Part shown: in pieces, positions 28,809 through 37,569 of the stretch
Numbering within the stretch: the first letter of the stretch is position 1
How the letters are laid out: the number at the start of each line of letters is the position of its first letter
Origin: an uncultured Deferribacteraceae bacterium
Lineage (GTDB): Bacteria > Chrysiogenota > Deferribacteres > CAMZNJ01
Length of the DNA: 60,443 nucleotides
Assembly: GCA_947313855.1 (NCBI GenBank)
Contig: CAMZNS010000009.1
Location: 1 to 60,443, forward strand
Direction of reading: 5' to 3'
The notes under the pieces: model-generated
Databases searched by the model: none
What the model saw: the letters and a program-made list of their open reading frames with translations, nothing else
Told to the model about the DNA's origin: nothing
Position numbers and translations under genes: made by a program

Positions 28809-29789
28809 TTATTTCAGACCAACGCCTATGGAGAATGCATCAGCGTTTCGTAGTTCTAGTGTTGCTTCGGTGTAGTATCTTTTCGCGACGCCAGTTTTGT
28901 CGGTGTGCACTTCGGCGAGTTCTGTTGGGTAGAGTAGTCCTACTTTGGCGTAGTCGAAGTTACCAGCGATGATTGTGTCGTCTAGTGCGTTTTCTTGGTT
29001 CATGAATCTTGATAGGTGTATGTTTACTGTTCCGAAGTCGGTTTCGAGTGCGACTAGTCTTCCGACGTAAGTTGTTTGGTCGCTGTAGTTTCTGTTGACG
29101 AAGGAGTTTATTCTTGCTTTGAGTGTTGTTCCGACGAAAACGTCTTTTACGGTTTCACCGGCGTTGTATGTTTGTTGTAGAATTGTGTTGAATTTGTTCC
29201 AGTCCATGGTGGATTTGGTACCGGTCCAGTCTTTGGAGCTGTCGTAGGCGGTGATGTTCCCTTTTTTGCCGTTAGTGAAAGTGGTTTCGTCTTTTGCGAC
29301 GAAGTAGAACATACCGGCGGCTTCTCCGGGTTGGTTTTCGCTTCTGTGTATGGGTTCTTTGAGTAGTGATATTTTTGGATCGTTGTCTCTGTTTAGTCCT
29401 AGAATCATCTGTTCGAGTAGTTTTTTGTGTTCTTTGGCTTTTTTAGCGACTTCGTGTTCGAGTTCGTTACCGCCGTAGGCTTTGATTTGCGTCATTGTTT
29501 TTGATACGAATAGTTCGGTTTTGAATATTTCCACAGCATTGCTGTTATTTTGTTTGTGATTGACTTGTGTTGTGTTGAGGGAAGAGATTTCGTTTTCGGG
29601 AGTACGTTCGGGGTCACCGATTTTGTCGATTACCCATGAGTGCGAAGTATTTGTTACTGCAGATGTTCCCATTGCTTTGAGCATTGGTGTTTCGTCGCTT
29701 CCCACGAGGATAATTCCTTCGTAAACGGAAGGTTTTGTTCCTGTTGATGGTAGGTTTGCCTGTGGGTATGATGTGCTAGTTATCGCCAT
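28809..29789 (-). CDS. Phage major capsid protein, DUF5309/SU10-like
   Basis: The 326-aa protein resembles the SU10-type major capsid family: an N-terminal VYEGIILVGSDETPMLKAMG followed by THSWVID-type HSWVIDKIGDPE, then a long helix with ELEHEVAKKAKEHKKLLEQMILGLN, and a C-terminal segment VNIHLSRFMNQE...DYAKVGLLYPTELAEVHTDK. In such proteins an HK97-like fold forms the head shell. The gene has an AAGGAG site 9 nt before the ATG and is transcribed away from msbA. The frame is intact. Identification is by sequence pattern. Confidence 0.75.
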   Translation of the reverse strand: MAITSTSYPQANLPSTGTKPSVYEGIILVGSDETPMLKAMGTSAVTNTSHSWVIDKIGDPERTPENEISSLNTTQVNHKQNNSNAVEIFKTELFVSKTMTQIKAYGGNELEHEVAKKAKEHKKLLEQMILGLNRDNDPKISLLKEPIHRSENQPGEAAGMFYFVAKDETTFTNGKKGNITAYDSSKDWTGTKSTMDWNKFNTILQQTYNAGETVKDVFVGTTLKARINSFVNRNYSDQTTYVGRLVALETDFGTVNIHLSRFMNQENALDDTIIAGNFDYAKVGLLYPTELAEVHTDKTGVAKRYYTEATLELRNADAFSIGVGLK

Positions 29790-29879
29790 AATTTAAGTCT
29801 CCTTGTTATTGGTGGTGTGAGAGCATGTTACAGTTGTTGGTGTCCAGAGTTGTCATCAGGCATGGACAGGAAAGTTTTT

Positions 29880-29908
29880 TTGCAAAAATTATGTGATAGT
29901 GGTATAAT
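29880..29908 (+). promoter_or_regulatory. Predicted promoter of msbA
   Basis: A -35 box TTGCAA (29880-29885) and a perfect -10 box TATAAT (29903-29908) are separated by 17 nt. Transcription would start near 29915, about 80 nt before the msbA ATG. The region is divergent with the capsid gene. Confidence 0.75.
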
Positions 29909-29994
29909 TCGGTATTTGAAAATCGGGCTATGATCGGTTGAGTTGGCTTAGTTGTCATGGTTGGTCTAGTCGTTTTATTGAAGTGGAGGTGCGG

Positions 29995-31731
29995 ATGTCG
30001 CCCCAGAAATTAACCCTTAGAAGTTATATTATAAAATACAAGTACTACCTAATCATTGCGATGGTTGCGGCGATGTTTGCTTCTGCCATCGATGGTGCAA
30101 CGGTGTATGGGATAAAGGCTTTGACCGACACGGCTATTTCGGAAGACAATACCAAGGCATTGATACTTATTGCTGCTGCTATTGTTCTTGCGAATTTCAT
30201 CAAGCTACTCGTCAAGTTTGGTCAGACTATTCTCATGCGTTATGTTGCGTTCCAGTATGTGATGGAGCTTCGCAACATACTTTTGGGCAAACTTGTGCGT
30301 CTGTCCATGGGCTACCTGTCCAACCATTCCACAGGTGAGCTGTTGAGTCGTGTTACTTACGACACAGGCATTATGGCTGATGCACTCAATGTTGTTACCG
30401 ACATATTTTCCCATGCAACTCGAGTATTGGTCATGGTATCGCTCCTATTTTACTTCGACTACCAGTTGGCTCTGATGACGTTCATTCTTTACCCTTTTGT
30501 TATTTGGTTTGTGGTCAAAATCGGCAAAATTATTCGTGGTTACAGCGATGAAGGTCAAAAGCGTATGGGTATTCTGACCAATACCCTTCAAGAGATATTT
30601 GCAGGTGTAACGGTTGTGAAGGCGTTTACCCGCGAGCAGTACGAGGAGGAACGCTTCAAGGATGCCAACAAACGCCTCACAAAAATAGGGTTACGACAAA
30701 CGTGGGTAGCCGAGCTAAACGGTCCATTCCTTGAGTTTGTTGGTGTGTTGGGTATGGCTGTGCTCCTTTACTTCGGTGGTGTGCGAGTGATGCAGGGGGA
30801 TATCTCCTACGGTTCACTGTTGGCGTATGTTTTGGCGTTGATAAACATCCTCCCCTCCGTACGTGTTCTAGGTGCTGCCAATGCACGCATACAAATATCG
30901 TTTGCGGCTGTTGATCGCATCAACGACATTCTTTCCCAAGCCGAGGAATCACACCTGTCTCTTGGGGACAAAACTCTGGATGCCACCAACAAAGGGATAG
31001 AGTTCCGCAACGTGGACTTCTCCTACGACGGTGCGGTGCCTGTGCTCAAAAATCTCAATATGAAGATAAATCATGGCGAAACCGTTGCCCTTGTGGGTCC
31101 ATCCGGTGGGGGGAAGACTACCATCGGCAATCTCCTTGGTATGTTTTACCGTCCGAACTCAGGGGATATTCTGATTGGTGGCGAAAGCATACTTGATTGT
31201 AGCGTACACTCCTTGCGTCGTAATGTTGGTTACGTATCCCAAGACAACTTTCTGTTCAACACTACCATCGCCAAAAATATCGCCTACTCAGTTGGAGAGG
31301 CAAATATGGACATGGATAAAGTTATGGATGTTGCTAAAAAGGCGTACGCCCACGATTTTATCATGGAGTTCCCCGACGGTTATGAAACTGTCATCGGCGA
31401 ACGTGGTCTTCGTGTTAGCGGTGGTCAACGCCAACGCCTAACCATTGCTCGTGCCATGTATTCCGATTTCCCCATACTGGTGCTGGACGAAGCAACATCC
31501 GCACTAGACCAAGAATCTGAGCGAGTGGTGCAACAAGCCATCGACAACCTCATGGGGAACAGAACAACGATAGTTATTGCCCACAGGCTCTCCACCATTA
31601 TCAACGCTAGCAAAATATTTGTCATCAGCAACAACCATGTTGAAGCATCGGGGGTGCATAGCGAATTGCTGAAGTCGTGTAGTTTGTACAGAAACCTGTA
31701 TGAGTCCACGGCTAGCAAAGAGGGTGCCTAG
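29995..31731 (+). CDS. msbA: MsbA-type lipid A exporter ABC transporter
   Basis: A half-transporter of 578 aa with six membrane helices (residues about 15-310) and a C-terminal ATPase domain. Walker A VGPSGGGKTTIG (about 366), signature VSGGQRQRL (about 474), Walker B ILVLDEATSALD (about 495) and the H-loop IVIAHRLSTI are intact. MsbA flips core-lipid A across the inner membrane; the next genes (two LPS glycosyltransferases and lpxK) support that role. The start follows GGAGG at the ATG 29995; the open frame upstream lies in the leader. A peptide or drug exporter is the alternative. Confidence 0.85.
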   Translation: MSPQKLTLRSYIIKYKYYLIIAMVAAMFASAIDGATVYGIKALTDTAISEDNTKALILIAAAIVLANFIKLLVKFGQTILMRYVAFQYVMELRNILLGKLVRLSMGYLSNHSTGELLSRVTYDTGIMADALNVVTDIFSHATRVLVMVSLLFYFDYQLALMTFILYPFVIWFVVKIGKIIRGYSDEGQKRMGILTNTLQEIFAGVTVVKAFTREQYEEERFKDANKRLTKIGLRQTWVAELNGPFLEFVGVLGMAVLLYFGGVRVMQGDISYGSLLAYVLALINILPSVRVLGAANARIQISFAAVDRINDILSQAEESHLSLGDKTLDATNKGIEFRNVDFSYDGAVPVLKNLNMKINHGETVALVGPSGGGKTTIGNLLGMFYRPNSGDILIGGESILDCSVHSLRRNVGYVSQDNFLFNTTIAKNIAYSVGEANMDMDKVMDVAKKAYAHDFIMEFPDGYETVIGERGLRVSGGQRQRLTIARAMYSDFPILVLDEATSALDQESERVVQQAIDNLMGNRTTIVIAHRLSTIINASKIFVISNNHVEASGVHSELLKSCSLYRNLYESTASKEGA

Positions 31732-31762
31732 ATGCTAGACGCTAGCAAAGAGGGTGCCTAGA
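31711..31762. repeat. 22-bp direct repeat duplicating the msbA end
   Basis: GCTAGCAAAGAGGGTGCCTA is present at 31711 and again at 31741, each followed by GA, a 30-nt period. The first copy encodes the last residues and stop codon of msbA; the second lies just after it. Confidence 0.92.
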
Positions 31763-31818
31763 CACAGGCTTGCAAAATACTGCTACCCGAACTTTTTATT
31801 AAAGGAGCTACTATTATT

Positions 31819-34251
31819 ATGTTGCCGTTAAGCGTTGCCATTATTACCCACAACGAGGGTTTACGTTTGGAGCGAACCCTCTTCACCGTTGCATCCATCG
31901 CCTCAGATATTGTTGTTGTGGATAGTGGTTCCACCGACAATACCATTGCCATTGCTGAGGAGTTTGGTGCTAGGGTGATACGGAAAAGCTTTACAACGTA
32001 CAGCGAGCAACGCAACTACGCCTTGGGGCAGTGTTCTCAGCCGTGGGTGCTGTACCTCAACGCTGGGGATGCCATTAGCGTTGACTTACGTATTCACCTG
32101 CAGCGTATTATTGTTGCAAGTATGGACGTGGCTGGCATTGCAGGCGTTACTCGCGTTACCGATTCTGGCACCGATGCAGGCGTTACTCGCGTTGCCGATT
32201 CTGGCACCGATAGTGTTGCGGATGTTGCTATTTCGTCCCCCATTCCCATTGCGTACAAGGTTCGCGTTGAGTCCACCATCCTTCGTCGGAAGGTTCGCCA
32301 CGGTATTTGGCGTCCTAAGTATGAGTACCGTTTTTTCAGTTCTGGTTCGGTTGGTTTTGATTCGGACAAGTTCGACTCACCACCTAGGATTATCTCCACA
32401 TCCACCACAGTTGCGGGTGGGAAGATTACCGATCCTGTTCTTCGCCACTTTGCACCCACTGTTGACTCCTATGTTGATCGCATGAATCGTCATAGCGATG
32501 TTGTTGCGGAGTATTATCATGCCCAAGGGATGTATGCCCTTAGGGGTGTGCAGACTAGTTGGCGGCATTTTTTTCAGGGTCTTCGTTACTTAAAGTACGG
32601 TTTTATGTTTGTGGTATTGTTTCTGTACCACTATGTTATTCAGGGTGCGTTTTTAAATTCGAGAAGTTTAGTGTCGTTGTGTTTTAGTTATGCACTTGTT
32701 TCGGTGATTACTAGGGTGAAGACCGACAGGCTTTACACCGATTATGCTAGCATGTACGATGTAGAAGGGTTTAGTGTGCCGGATGATACGCCTAGCGATC
32801 GTGTTTACGATGAAGTTAGTGGCAGACTTGTGATACGTCGTATCCTTGTTGCTCGCACAGACAAGCTTGGTGATATGATTGTTTGTATCCCAGCCATTAG
32901 GATGTTGCGTAATATGTACCCTGACGCACAAATAGACGTGTTAGCGTCGCCATACAACAGCGATATTCCTCAGAACCTGCCCTACGTGGATGCTGTTTAT
33001 ACGCGTGGTTCCCTCGGTTCGGAGCTTCCGGGTAAGGCGGCGGTACGTGATGCTGATCTTCTGAAAACCTTGAACGCGAATAAATACGATGTGATAATCA
33101 TGACCATGACGTCCCCTGATGTTACCAAGTTTGCGTCCAATCTTGTGGCACCGTACAAGGTATCGGGTAAGCATCTGAGTGTTTATCGTCACGGGTTTCG
33201 CATACGCAAAACGGAGCAACACCGCCATCAGCACGAATCCGAGTACGCTCTTCACCTTGTACGTCATACGAACCCTCGTCGCTATGATGAAGTCTTCCAG
33301 TTGGATAGGGCGATACACTACTCTGATGCCGATAAGTCTGCTGTTGCGGATTTTTTGTCTGAGAGTGGTTTGCAACCGTGCTACACCCGTCCGAAGTCTA
33401 GTCAGTTCCCTATTGTTAGTGATTTTGCGGTGGGTATGTTGCAGGGTGGTAGCCCTTTGGGTGGTACGTTGGGTACGTTGGGTACGTTGGGTGTTTCGGA
33501 CACCGTTCCCGAAACTGACCTTCCCGCCGAGTCAAGTACTCGTGGTCGATTTTCCATTGGTAGCACCCTTTCGGAGATACTGGGCATATCCTCCATAACG
33601 GGTATCCCTGTTTCCGCTGGTGGTGCTATCGGTGCTCCAACAGCCATACCTTCAGCCATGGTTTCCGGTTCTCGTGTTGGTAGTGTTGGTAGTGTTGGTA
33701 GTGTTGGTAGTGTTGATGGTGTTGATGGTGTTGATGGTGTTGGTAGTGATGAGTCTACCCCCGCTGGTGGTTATGTTGTCATCAATATCTATCATGCGGG
33801 CTCGTCCAATAATGCGTCGTTGTTGACTTATCGTAAAATAGTATCTGGCTTGGTTGCAGGTGGTCATCAGGTGGTAATCATTGCTGTACCCTACGAGCCC
33901 CGCATTTACAACGCTCGTATTGCTAATATCTATTTTGGTGGAATGGATGGTGTTCACATATTTAGTGATGCTACAAACATACTTCGTACGGTTGCGATTA
34001 TTGATGCTGCAAAGCTTTATGTTGGTTCGTCCACAGGTCCTACACATATGGCTAGTGCCTTGGATGTTCCGTCGGTCATCGTGTTTCGCAATAATCCTAC
34101 TGAGATGCGTACATGGAGTAGTAAATACACCTACAACTACCATGTTCTTATCCCCAACAAGGAGCGGGCGACACCCTATATTTCCCATGTGAATTATCTA
34201 ACCAGTACTGTTGTGTCGTACTGTGAAAGGGTCTTGAAGGAGTTGTATTAA
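31819..34251 (+). CDS. Fused GT2-GT9 LPS core glycosyltransferase, copy 1
   Basis: An 810-aa fusion. Residues 1 to about 290 resemble WaaE/KdtX-type GT2 enzymes that extend the LPS core: LSVAIITHNEG, VVVDSGSTDNT, EQRNYAL; the acidic motif reads LYLNAGD, with Asn in place of the usual first Asp of LDADE. From about residue 338, RRILVARTDKLGDMIVCIPAIRMLR begins a GT9 (heptosyltransferase) domain ending with YVGSSTGPTHMASALDVPSV. Three low-complexity inserts come from 36-nt and 9-nt repeats (near residues 110-135, 545-560 and 615-645). Copy 2 follows with a TAATG overlap. The sugars transferred are unknown. Confidence 0.85.
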   Translation: MLPLSVAIITHNEGLRLERTLFTVASIASDIVVVDSGSTDNTIAIAEEFGARVIRKSFTTYSEQRNYALGQCSQPWVLYLNAGDAISVDLRIHLQRIIVASMDVAGIAGVTRVTDSGTDAGVTRVADSGTDSVADVAISSPIPIAYKVRVESTILRRKVRHGIWRPKYEYRFFSSGSVGFDSDKFDSPPRIISTSTTVAGGKITDPVLRHFAPTVDSYVDRMNRHSDVVAEYYHAQGMYALRGVQTSWRHFFQGLRYLKYGFMFVVLFLYHYVIQGAFLNSRSLVSLCFSYALVSVITRVKTDRLYTDYASMYDVEGFSVPDDTPSDRVYDEVSGRLVIRRILVARTDKLGDMIVCIPAIRMLRNMYPDAQIDVLASPYNSDIPQNLPYVDAVYTRGSLGSELPGKAAVRDADLLKTLNANKYDVIIMTMTSPDVTKFASNLVAPYKVSGKHLSVYRHGFRIRKTEQHRHQHESEYALHLVRHTNPRRYDEVFQLDRAIHYSDADKSAVADFLSESGLQPCYTRPKSSQFPIVSDFAVGMLQGGSPLGGTLGTLGTLGVSDTVPETDLPAESSTRGRFSIGSTLSEILGISSITGIPVSAGGAIGAPTAIPSAMVSGSRVGSVGSVGSVGSVDGVDGVDGVGSDESTPAGGYVVINIYHAGSSNNASLLTYRKIVSGLVAGGHQVVIIAVPYEPRIYNARIANIYFGGMDGVHIFSDATNILRTVAIIDAAKLYVGSSTGPTHMASALDVPSVIVFRNNPTEMRTWSSKYTYNYHVLIPNKERATPYISHVNYLTSTVVSYCERVLKELY
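33677..33752. repeat. 9-nt tandem repeats in GT2-GT9 copy 1
   Basis: About four to five GGTAGTGTT units followed by three GATGGTGTT units encode GSV and DGV triplets in the linker of the GT9 domain. A smaller GGTACGTTG x3 array lies at about 33462-33489 in the same gene. Confidence 0.88.
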
Positions 34252-36350
34252 TGTTACCATTGAGCGTTGCTATTATTGCCCACAATGAAAGTGCTAGGTT
34301 GGGACAAACGTTGTCATCAGTTGTGTTGTTGGCTAGTGAGGTTATCGTCGTAGATAGCGGTTCGACGGATGCCACCGTTGCCATTGCTGAGGAGTTTGGT
34401 GCTCGGGTAATCCGCAAGGAGTTCGCCACCTACACCGAGCAACGCAACTATGCCCTAAGTCAGTGTACTCAGGGTTGGGTTCTGTACCTCAATGGGGGGG
34501 ACATCCTTAGTTCGGAGTTGCGAGTTCGGTTGCAGGGGATTATTTCTGGTCATGATTACGACTACTTTGGTCACCCTGTTACGAGCACTTCAGGGGGGGG
34601 GAGCTCAGCCTACAGCATTCGCGTAGAGTCTTTGTGGTTCGGTCGTGTGGTTCGTTTTGGCGAGCATGGTGTTCGCGAGGAGTATCGCTTGTTCCATGGG
34701 GATGCTGGCGAGTTTGGTGTTGGCGGTGCTGGCGTTGCTGGCGGTGTTGGTGCTGTCGAGTTTGATGGCAAGTTTACCGTACGGGATACCGCATCGGTGC
34801 ACAAGATTGTTCAGCCTATCCGCAACCATATGTCGTCCACTATGTCGGGCTACATTAGTCGTATCAATCGTCATACCCATGTTAAGGCGTCTTACTTGTA
34901 TGGTCAGGGTTGTCATAAGCCGAGCTCTAGTACCAAGAAATGGGTTATCGCATTTTGGGAGGCTATTCGTCAGCTGACAATTATTCCTCAGTTTGTTTAT
35001 CAGTTTGTGTTGTCATATTTTATTCGCGGAGGTTTTCTTAACCTATCATCGGGTTTGCCCTTGGGGATAGCGAGTGCAACAGCCCATGTTATGACTCGTT
35101 TGAAGGTTTATCGTCTTCACATCGACAATGAGAGCATGTACGACTACCCTGCGTTTGAGGTGAGTAGTGATTCCGCTGACGATAGGGCGTACGACGATGA
35201 TGGCAAGTTAGTTGTTCGTCGCCTTCTTTATGCACGTGTCGATAAGCTTGGTGATATGATGATTACCCTTCCAGCCTTAAGGAAGCTTCGTAGCATGTAT
35301 CCCGATGCCCGTTTGGATATTTTGTGTTCCTCGACCAACAAAGCTATCGTTGATGAGTTGCCATTTATTGATAATGTTTACAATATTATCAGTAACGCAA
35401 ACTCTGAGTCTGAGAAAGACAAGTATCGTTCGGATCTTATCAGTATTCTGCAAGGGAATAAGTACGATGTTTTGATTAATGGTCAAAGGGACAACTCTAT
35501 TATAGAAGTGTTGGATATCCCTTATAAAGTCAACAACAAGCAGGATCCCGTCTACCCACAGGGGATAAGCTATAGGCATCAGTTTAAGTACAGCAACCTT
35601 CACGAGATAGATTACGCACTGTTGCTGGCACGACATACCAATCCTAAGCTTTACAGTAGCACTGGAACAGCTGAGTATGAAATGACCTATCCGGATAGTC
35701 ACAGGGTGGCTGCTGAGGCGTTCCTATCCTCTTGCGGATTGGAGCCATGCCATCGTAGTTGTAGACCCTTCCTCTATCAGCCACAGCATGGTAGTGGCTT
35801 TGCAAGGCATGAGCCTGCTTTGGATGGGGGCGATACACACTCTTGTCCCCCCCGTAAAAACGGCTACATCGCCATTAATATATTTGCGGGGCACTCCTCC
35901 GCCAACCTGTCTTTATTGATGTACCGAAACATAGCTGTGAAGCTAACGGATATGGGCTACAACGTTGTGGTGATAGCCATTCCATACGGTGTTCATAAGC
36001 ACAATCATACCATTGCAGAGCGGTATTTCGCGGGTATTGCAGGGGTGCACATATACACAGATGCAACAAGTATTCTCCGCATGACAGCAATCGTTGACGG
36101 TGCCATGGTCTACATCGGCTCCTCCACAGGCACAACACATATTGCAAATGCCTGCAGTGTTCCTGTTGTTGGGGCATGGCGGAACAACACCATGGAGGTG
36201 CAGAACTGGTTGCCTGTAAGGGTGCATGCTTTTGCGTTACTGTTCTCCGACAAAAATCAGAATATTCCTCGCTCCCCTGAGCTTGTCGATGTTTTTGTCA
36301 ACGAGATATCTGCCTACACCCACGTGTTAATGCGGGGGCTGTATGCTTGA
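34251..36350 (+). CDS. Fused GT2-GT9 LPS core glycosyltransferase, copy 2
   Basis: A 699-aa paralogue of the preceding gene with the same two domains. The GT2 part shows LSVAIIAHNES, VVDSGSTDAT, EQRNYAL and LYLNGGD (again Asn at the first DxD position). The GT9 part starts near residue 320 (VVRRLLYARVDKLGDMMITLPALRKLR) and ends with YIGSSTGTTHIANACSVPVV. A Gly/Val/Ala-rich insert lies near residues 150-170. It overlaps copy 1 by one base and lpxK by 8 nt, so the three are probably cotranslated. Likely acts on the inner face of the inner membrane in LPS core assembly. Confidence 0.85.
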   Translation: MLPLSVAIIAHNESARLGQTLSSVVLLASEVIVVDSGSTDATVAIAEEFGARVIRKEFATYTEQRNYALSQCTQGWVLYLNGGDILSSELRVRLQGIISGHDYDYFGHPVTSTSGGGSSAYSIRVESLWFGRVVRFGEHGVREEYRLFHGDAGEFGVGGAGVAGGVGAVEFDGKFTVRDTASVHKIVQPIRNHMSSTMSGYISRINRHTHVKASYLYGQGCHKPSSSTKKWVIAFWEAIRQLTIIPQFVYQFVLSYFIRGGFLNLSSGLPLGIASATAHVMTRLKVYRLHIDNESMYDYPAFEVSSDSADDRAYDDDGKLVVRRLLYARVDKLGDMMITLPALRKLRSMYPDARLDILCSSTNKAIVDELPFIDNVYNIISNANSESEKDKYRSDLISILQGNKYDVLINGQRDNSIIEVLDIPYKVNNKQDPVYPQGISYRHQFKYSNLHEIDYALLLARHTNPKLYSSTGTAEYEMTYPDSHRVAAEAFLSSCGLEPCHRSCRPFLYQPQHGSGFARHEPALDGGDTHSCPPRKNGYIAINIFAGHSSANLSLLMYRNIAVKLTDMGYNVVVIAIPYGVHKHNHTIAERYFAGIAGVHIYTDATSILRMTAIVDGAMVYIGSSTGTTHIANACSVPVVGAWRNNTMEVQNWLPVRVHAFALLFSDKNQNIPRSPELVDVFVNEISAYTHVLMRGLYA

Positions 36351-37527
36351 GCACGCATCCGCACTGTCAAAACTGCCCAAAATAATATCCGTGGGGAACA
36401 TCACCATGGGGGGGACGGGTAAAACTCCACTCACCATCACACTTGCACGCCACTACATTTCGCAGGGGAAGAGGGTGTGTATCCTGTCTCGCGGTTACCG
36501 TGGGAAGCTGGGGTACGACACACACGTTATCGCCGATGGGAGCAAGCTCCACCACACACCACCACACGCTGCGGATGAGCCTTTTATGATGGCAACGGAG
36601 GTGCCCGACCTCATGGTTGTGACGGGTAAAAACCGTCGAGCGTCGTACACCCTTGCCATGGCTAGGTTTGCCCCCGATGTTTTCATCCTAGACGATGGCT
36701 TTCAGCACCGCCGTATGCCTCGCGACTACAATATTGTAATCTTGTCGTATGATCGTCCTTTTGCTAATGGTCGTGTATTCCCTTTGGGTACGTTGCGTCA
36801 GTCCCCCAAGTCGTTGCGTAATGCTGATGCTATCGTTGTTACAGGCGTTCCCCGCTTAGATATTCTTGCCCCCAGTAGCTCCATCGACCCTACCATTGCC
36901 CGTATTCGCGAGTATGTTACCGATGGTCAGCCCATATTTGTGGCTCGCTACGGTGTTGTAGGTATCTATCGTGCTTCGGATACGTCCGATCTTAGGAGCC
37001 CTGCTGTTGCGATTGGTAGCAGTGGTGTTGCAGATGGTGTTGCAGATGGTGTTGCAGATGGTGTTGCTGATGGTGTTGCAGATGGTGTTGCAGATGGTGT
37101 TGCAGATGGTGTTGCAGATGGTGTTGCAGATGGTGTTGCAGATGGTGTTGCGTTACATGATCGTCGTGTTATTTTGGTGAGTGCCATTGCGGGCAATGAT
37201 AGGTTTTCCCGTACAGTTGAGGGGTTGGGGTACGATATTGTTGCTCGGTTCCCTTTTCGTGATCACCATCCGTATAAACTGTCCGATATTCAGCGTATTC
37301 AGGGTGTTGCTGACGGTTATGCAGGTAATGGCGGTGATGGCAGTAATGGCGGTGATGGTGCTGTTATTTTCACTACGCAAAAGGATTATGTCAAGCTTGC
37401 CCCATGGTTCGGTTCACAGCTGTACTACGTTAAGGTAGATTTGGAGTTCGACAATTTGCCGGGGTTTCTGAGCCACTTGGACACAACGTTGGCAGGTTCG
37501 TCGGTGGCATCGGCGTTGTCTGGGTAG
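36343..37527 (+). CDS. lpxK: Tetraacyldisaccharide 4'-kinase LpxK
   Basis: LpxK phosphorylates the lipid A precursor at the 4' position. The P-loop ISVGNITMGGTGKTPLT (about residues 15-31), LSRGYRGK, ILDDGFQHRR (with the conserved acidic pair), PLGTLRQ, RDHHPYKLSDI and FTTQKDYVKL are all present. The usual 40 or so N-terminal residues with a membrane helix are missing. Residues about 228-268 are ten tandem GVAD units from a 12-nt repeat, inserted between conserved blocks. A second small repeat (GNGGDG) lies near residue 330. Expected to be functional, since all core motifs remain. Confidence 0.92.
   Translation: MLEHASALSKLPKIISVGNITMGGTGKTPLTITLARHYISQGKRVCILSRGYRGKLGYDTHVIADGSKLHHTPPHAADEPFMMATEVPDLMVVTGKNRRASYTLAMARFAPDVFILDDGFQHRRMPRDYNIVILSYDRPFANGRVFPLGTLRQSPKSLRNADAIVVTGVPRLDILAPSSSIDPTIARIREYVTDGQPIFVARYGVVGIYRASDTSDLRSPAVAIGSSGVADGVADGVADGVADGVADGVADGVADGVADGVADGVADGVALHDRRVILVSAIAGNDRFSRTVEGLGYDIVARFPFRDHHPYKLSDIQRIQGVADGYAGNGGDGSNGGDGAVIFTTQKDYVKLAPWFGSQLYYVKVDLEFDNLPGFLSHLDTTLAGSSVASALSG
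37026..37145. repeat. 12-nt tandem array inside lpxK
   Basis: Ten head-to-tail copies of GTTGCAGATGGT, nine exact and one with GCT for GCA, encode GVAD repeats. The near identity of the units shows recent expansion or ongoing homogenisation. Confidence 0.95.
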
Positions 37528-37569
37528 TGAAAAATAGTGTTCGTGTAGGCTATGCAAGGGGTGATTTAG

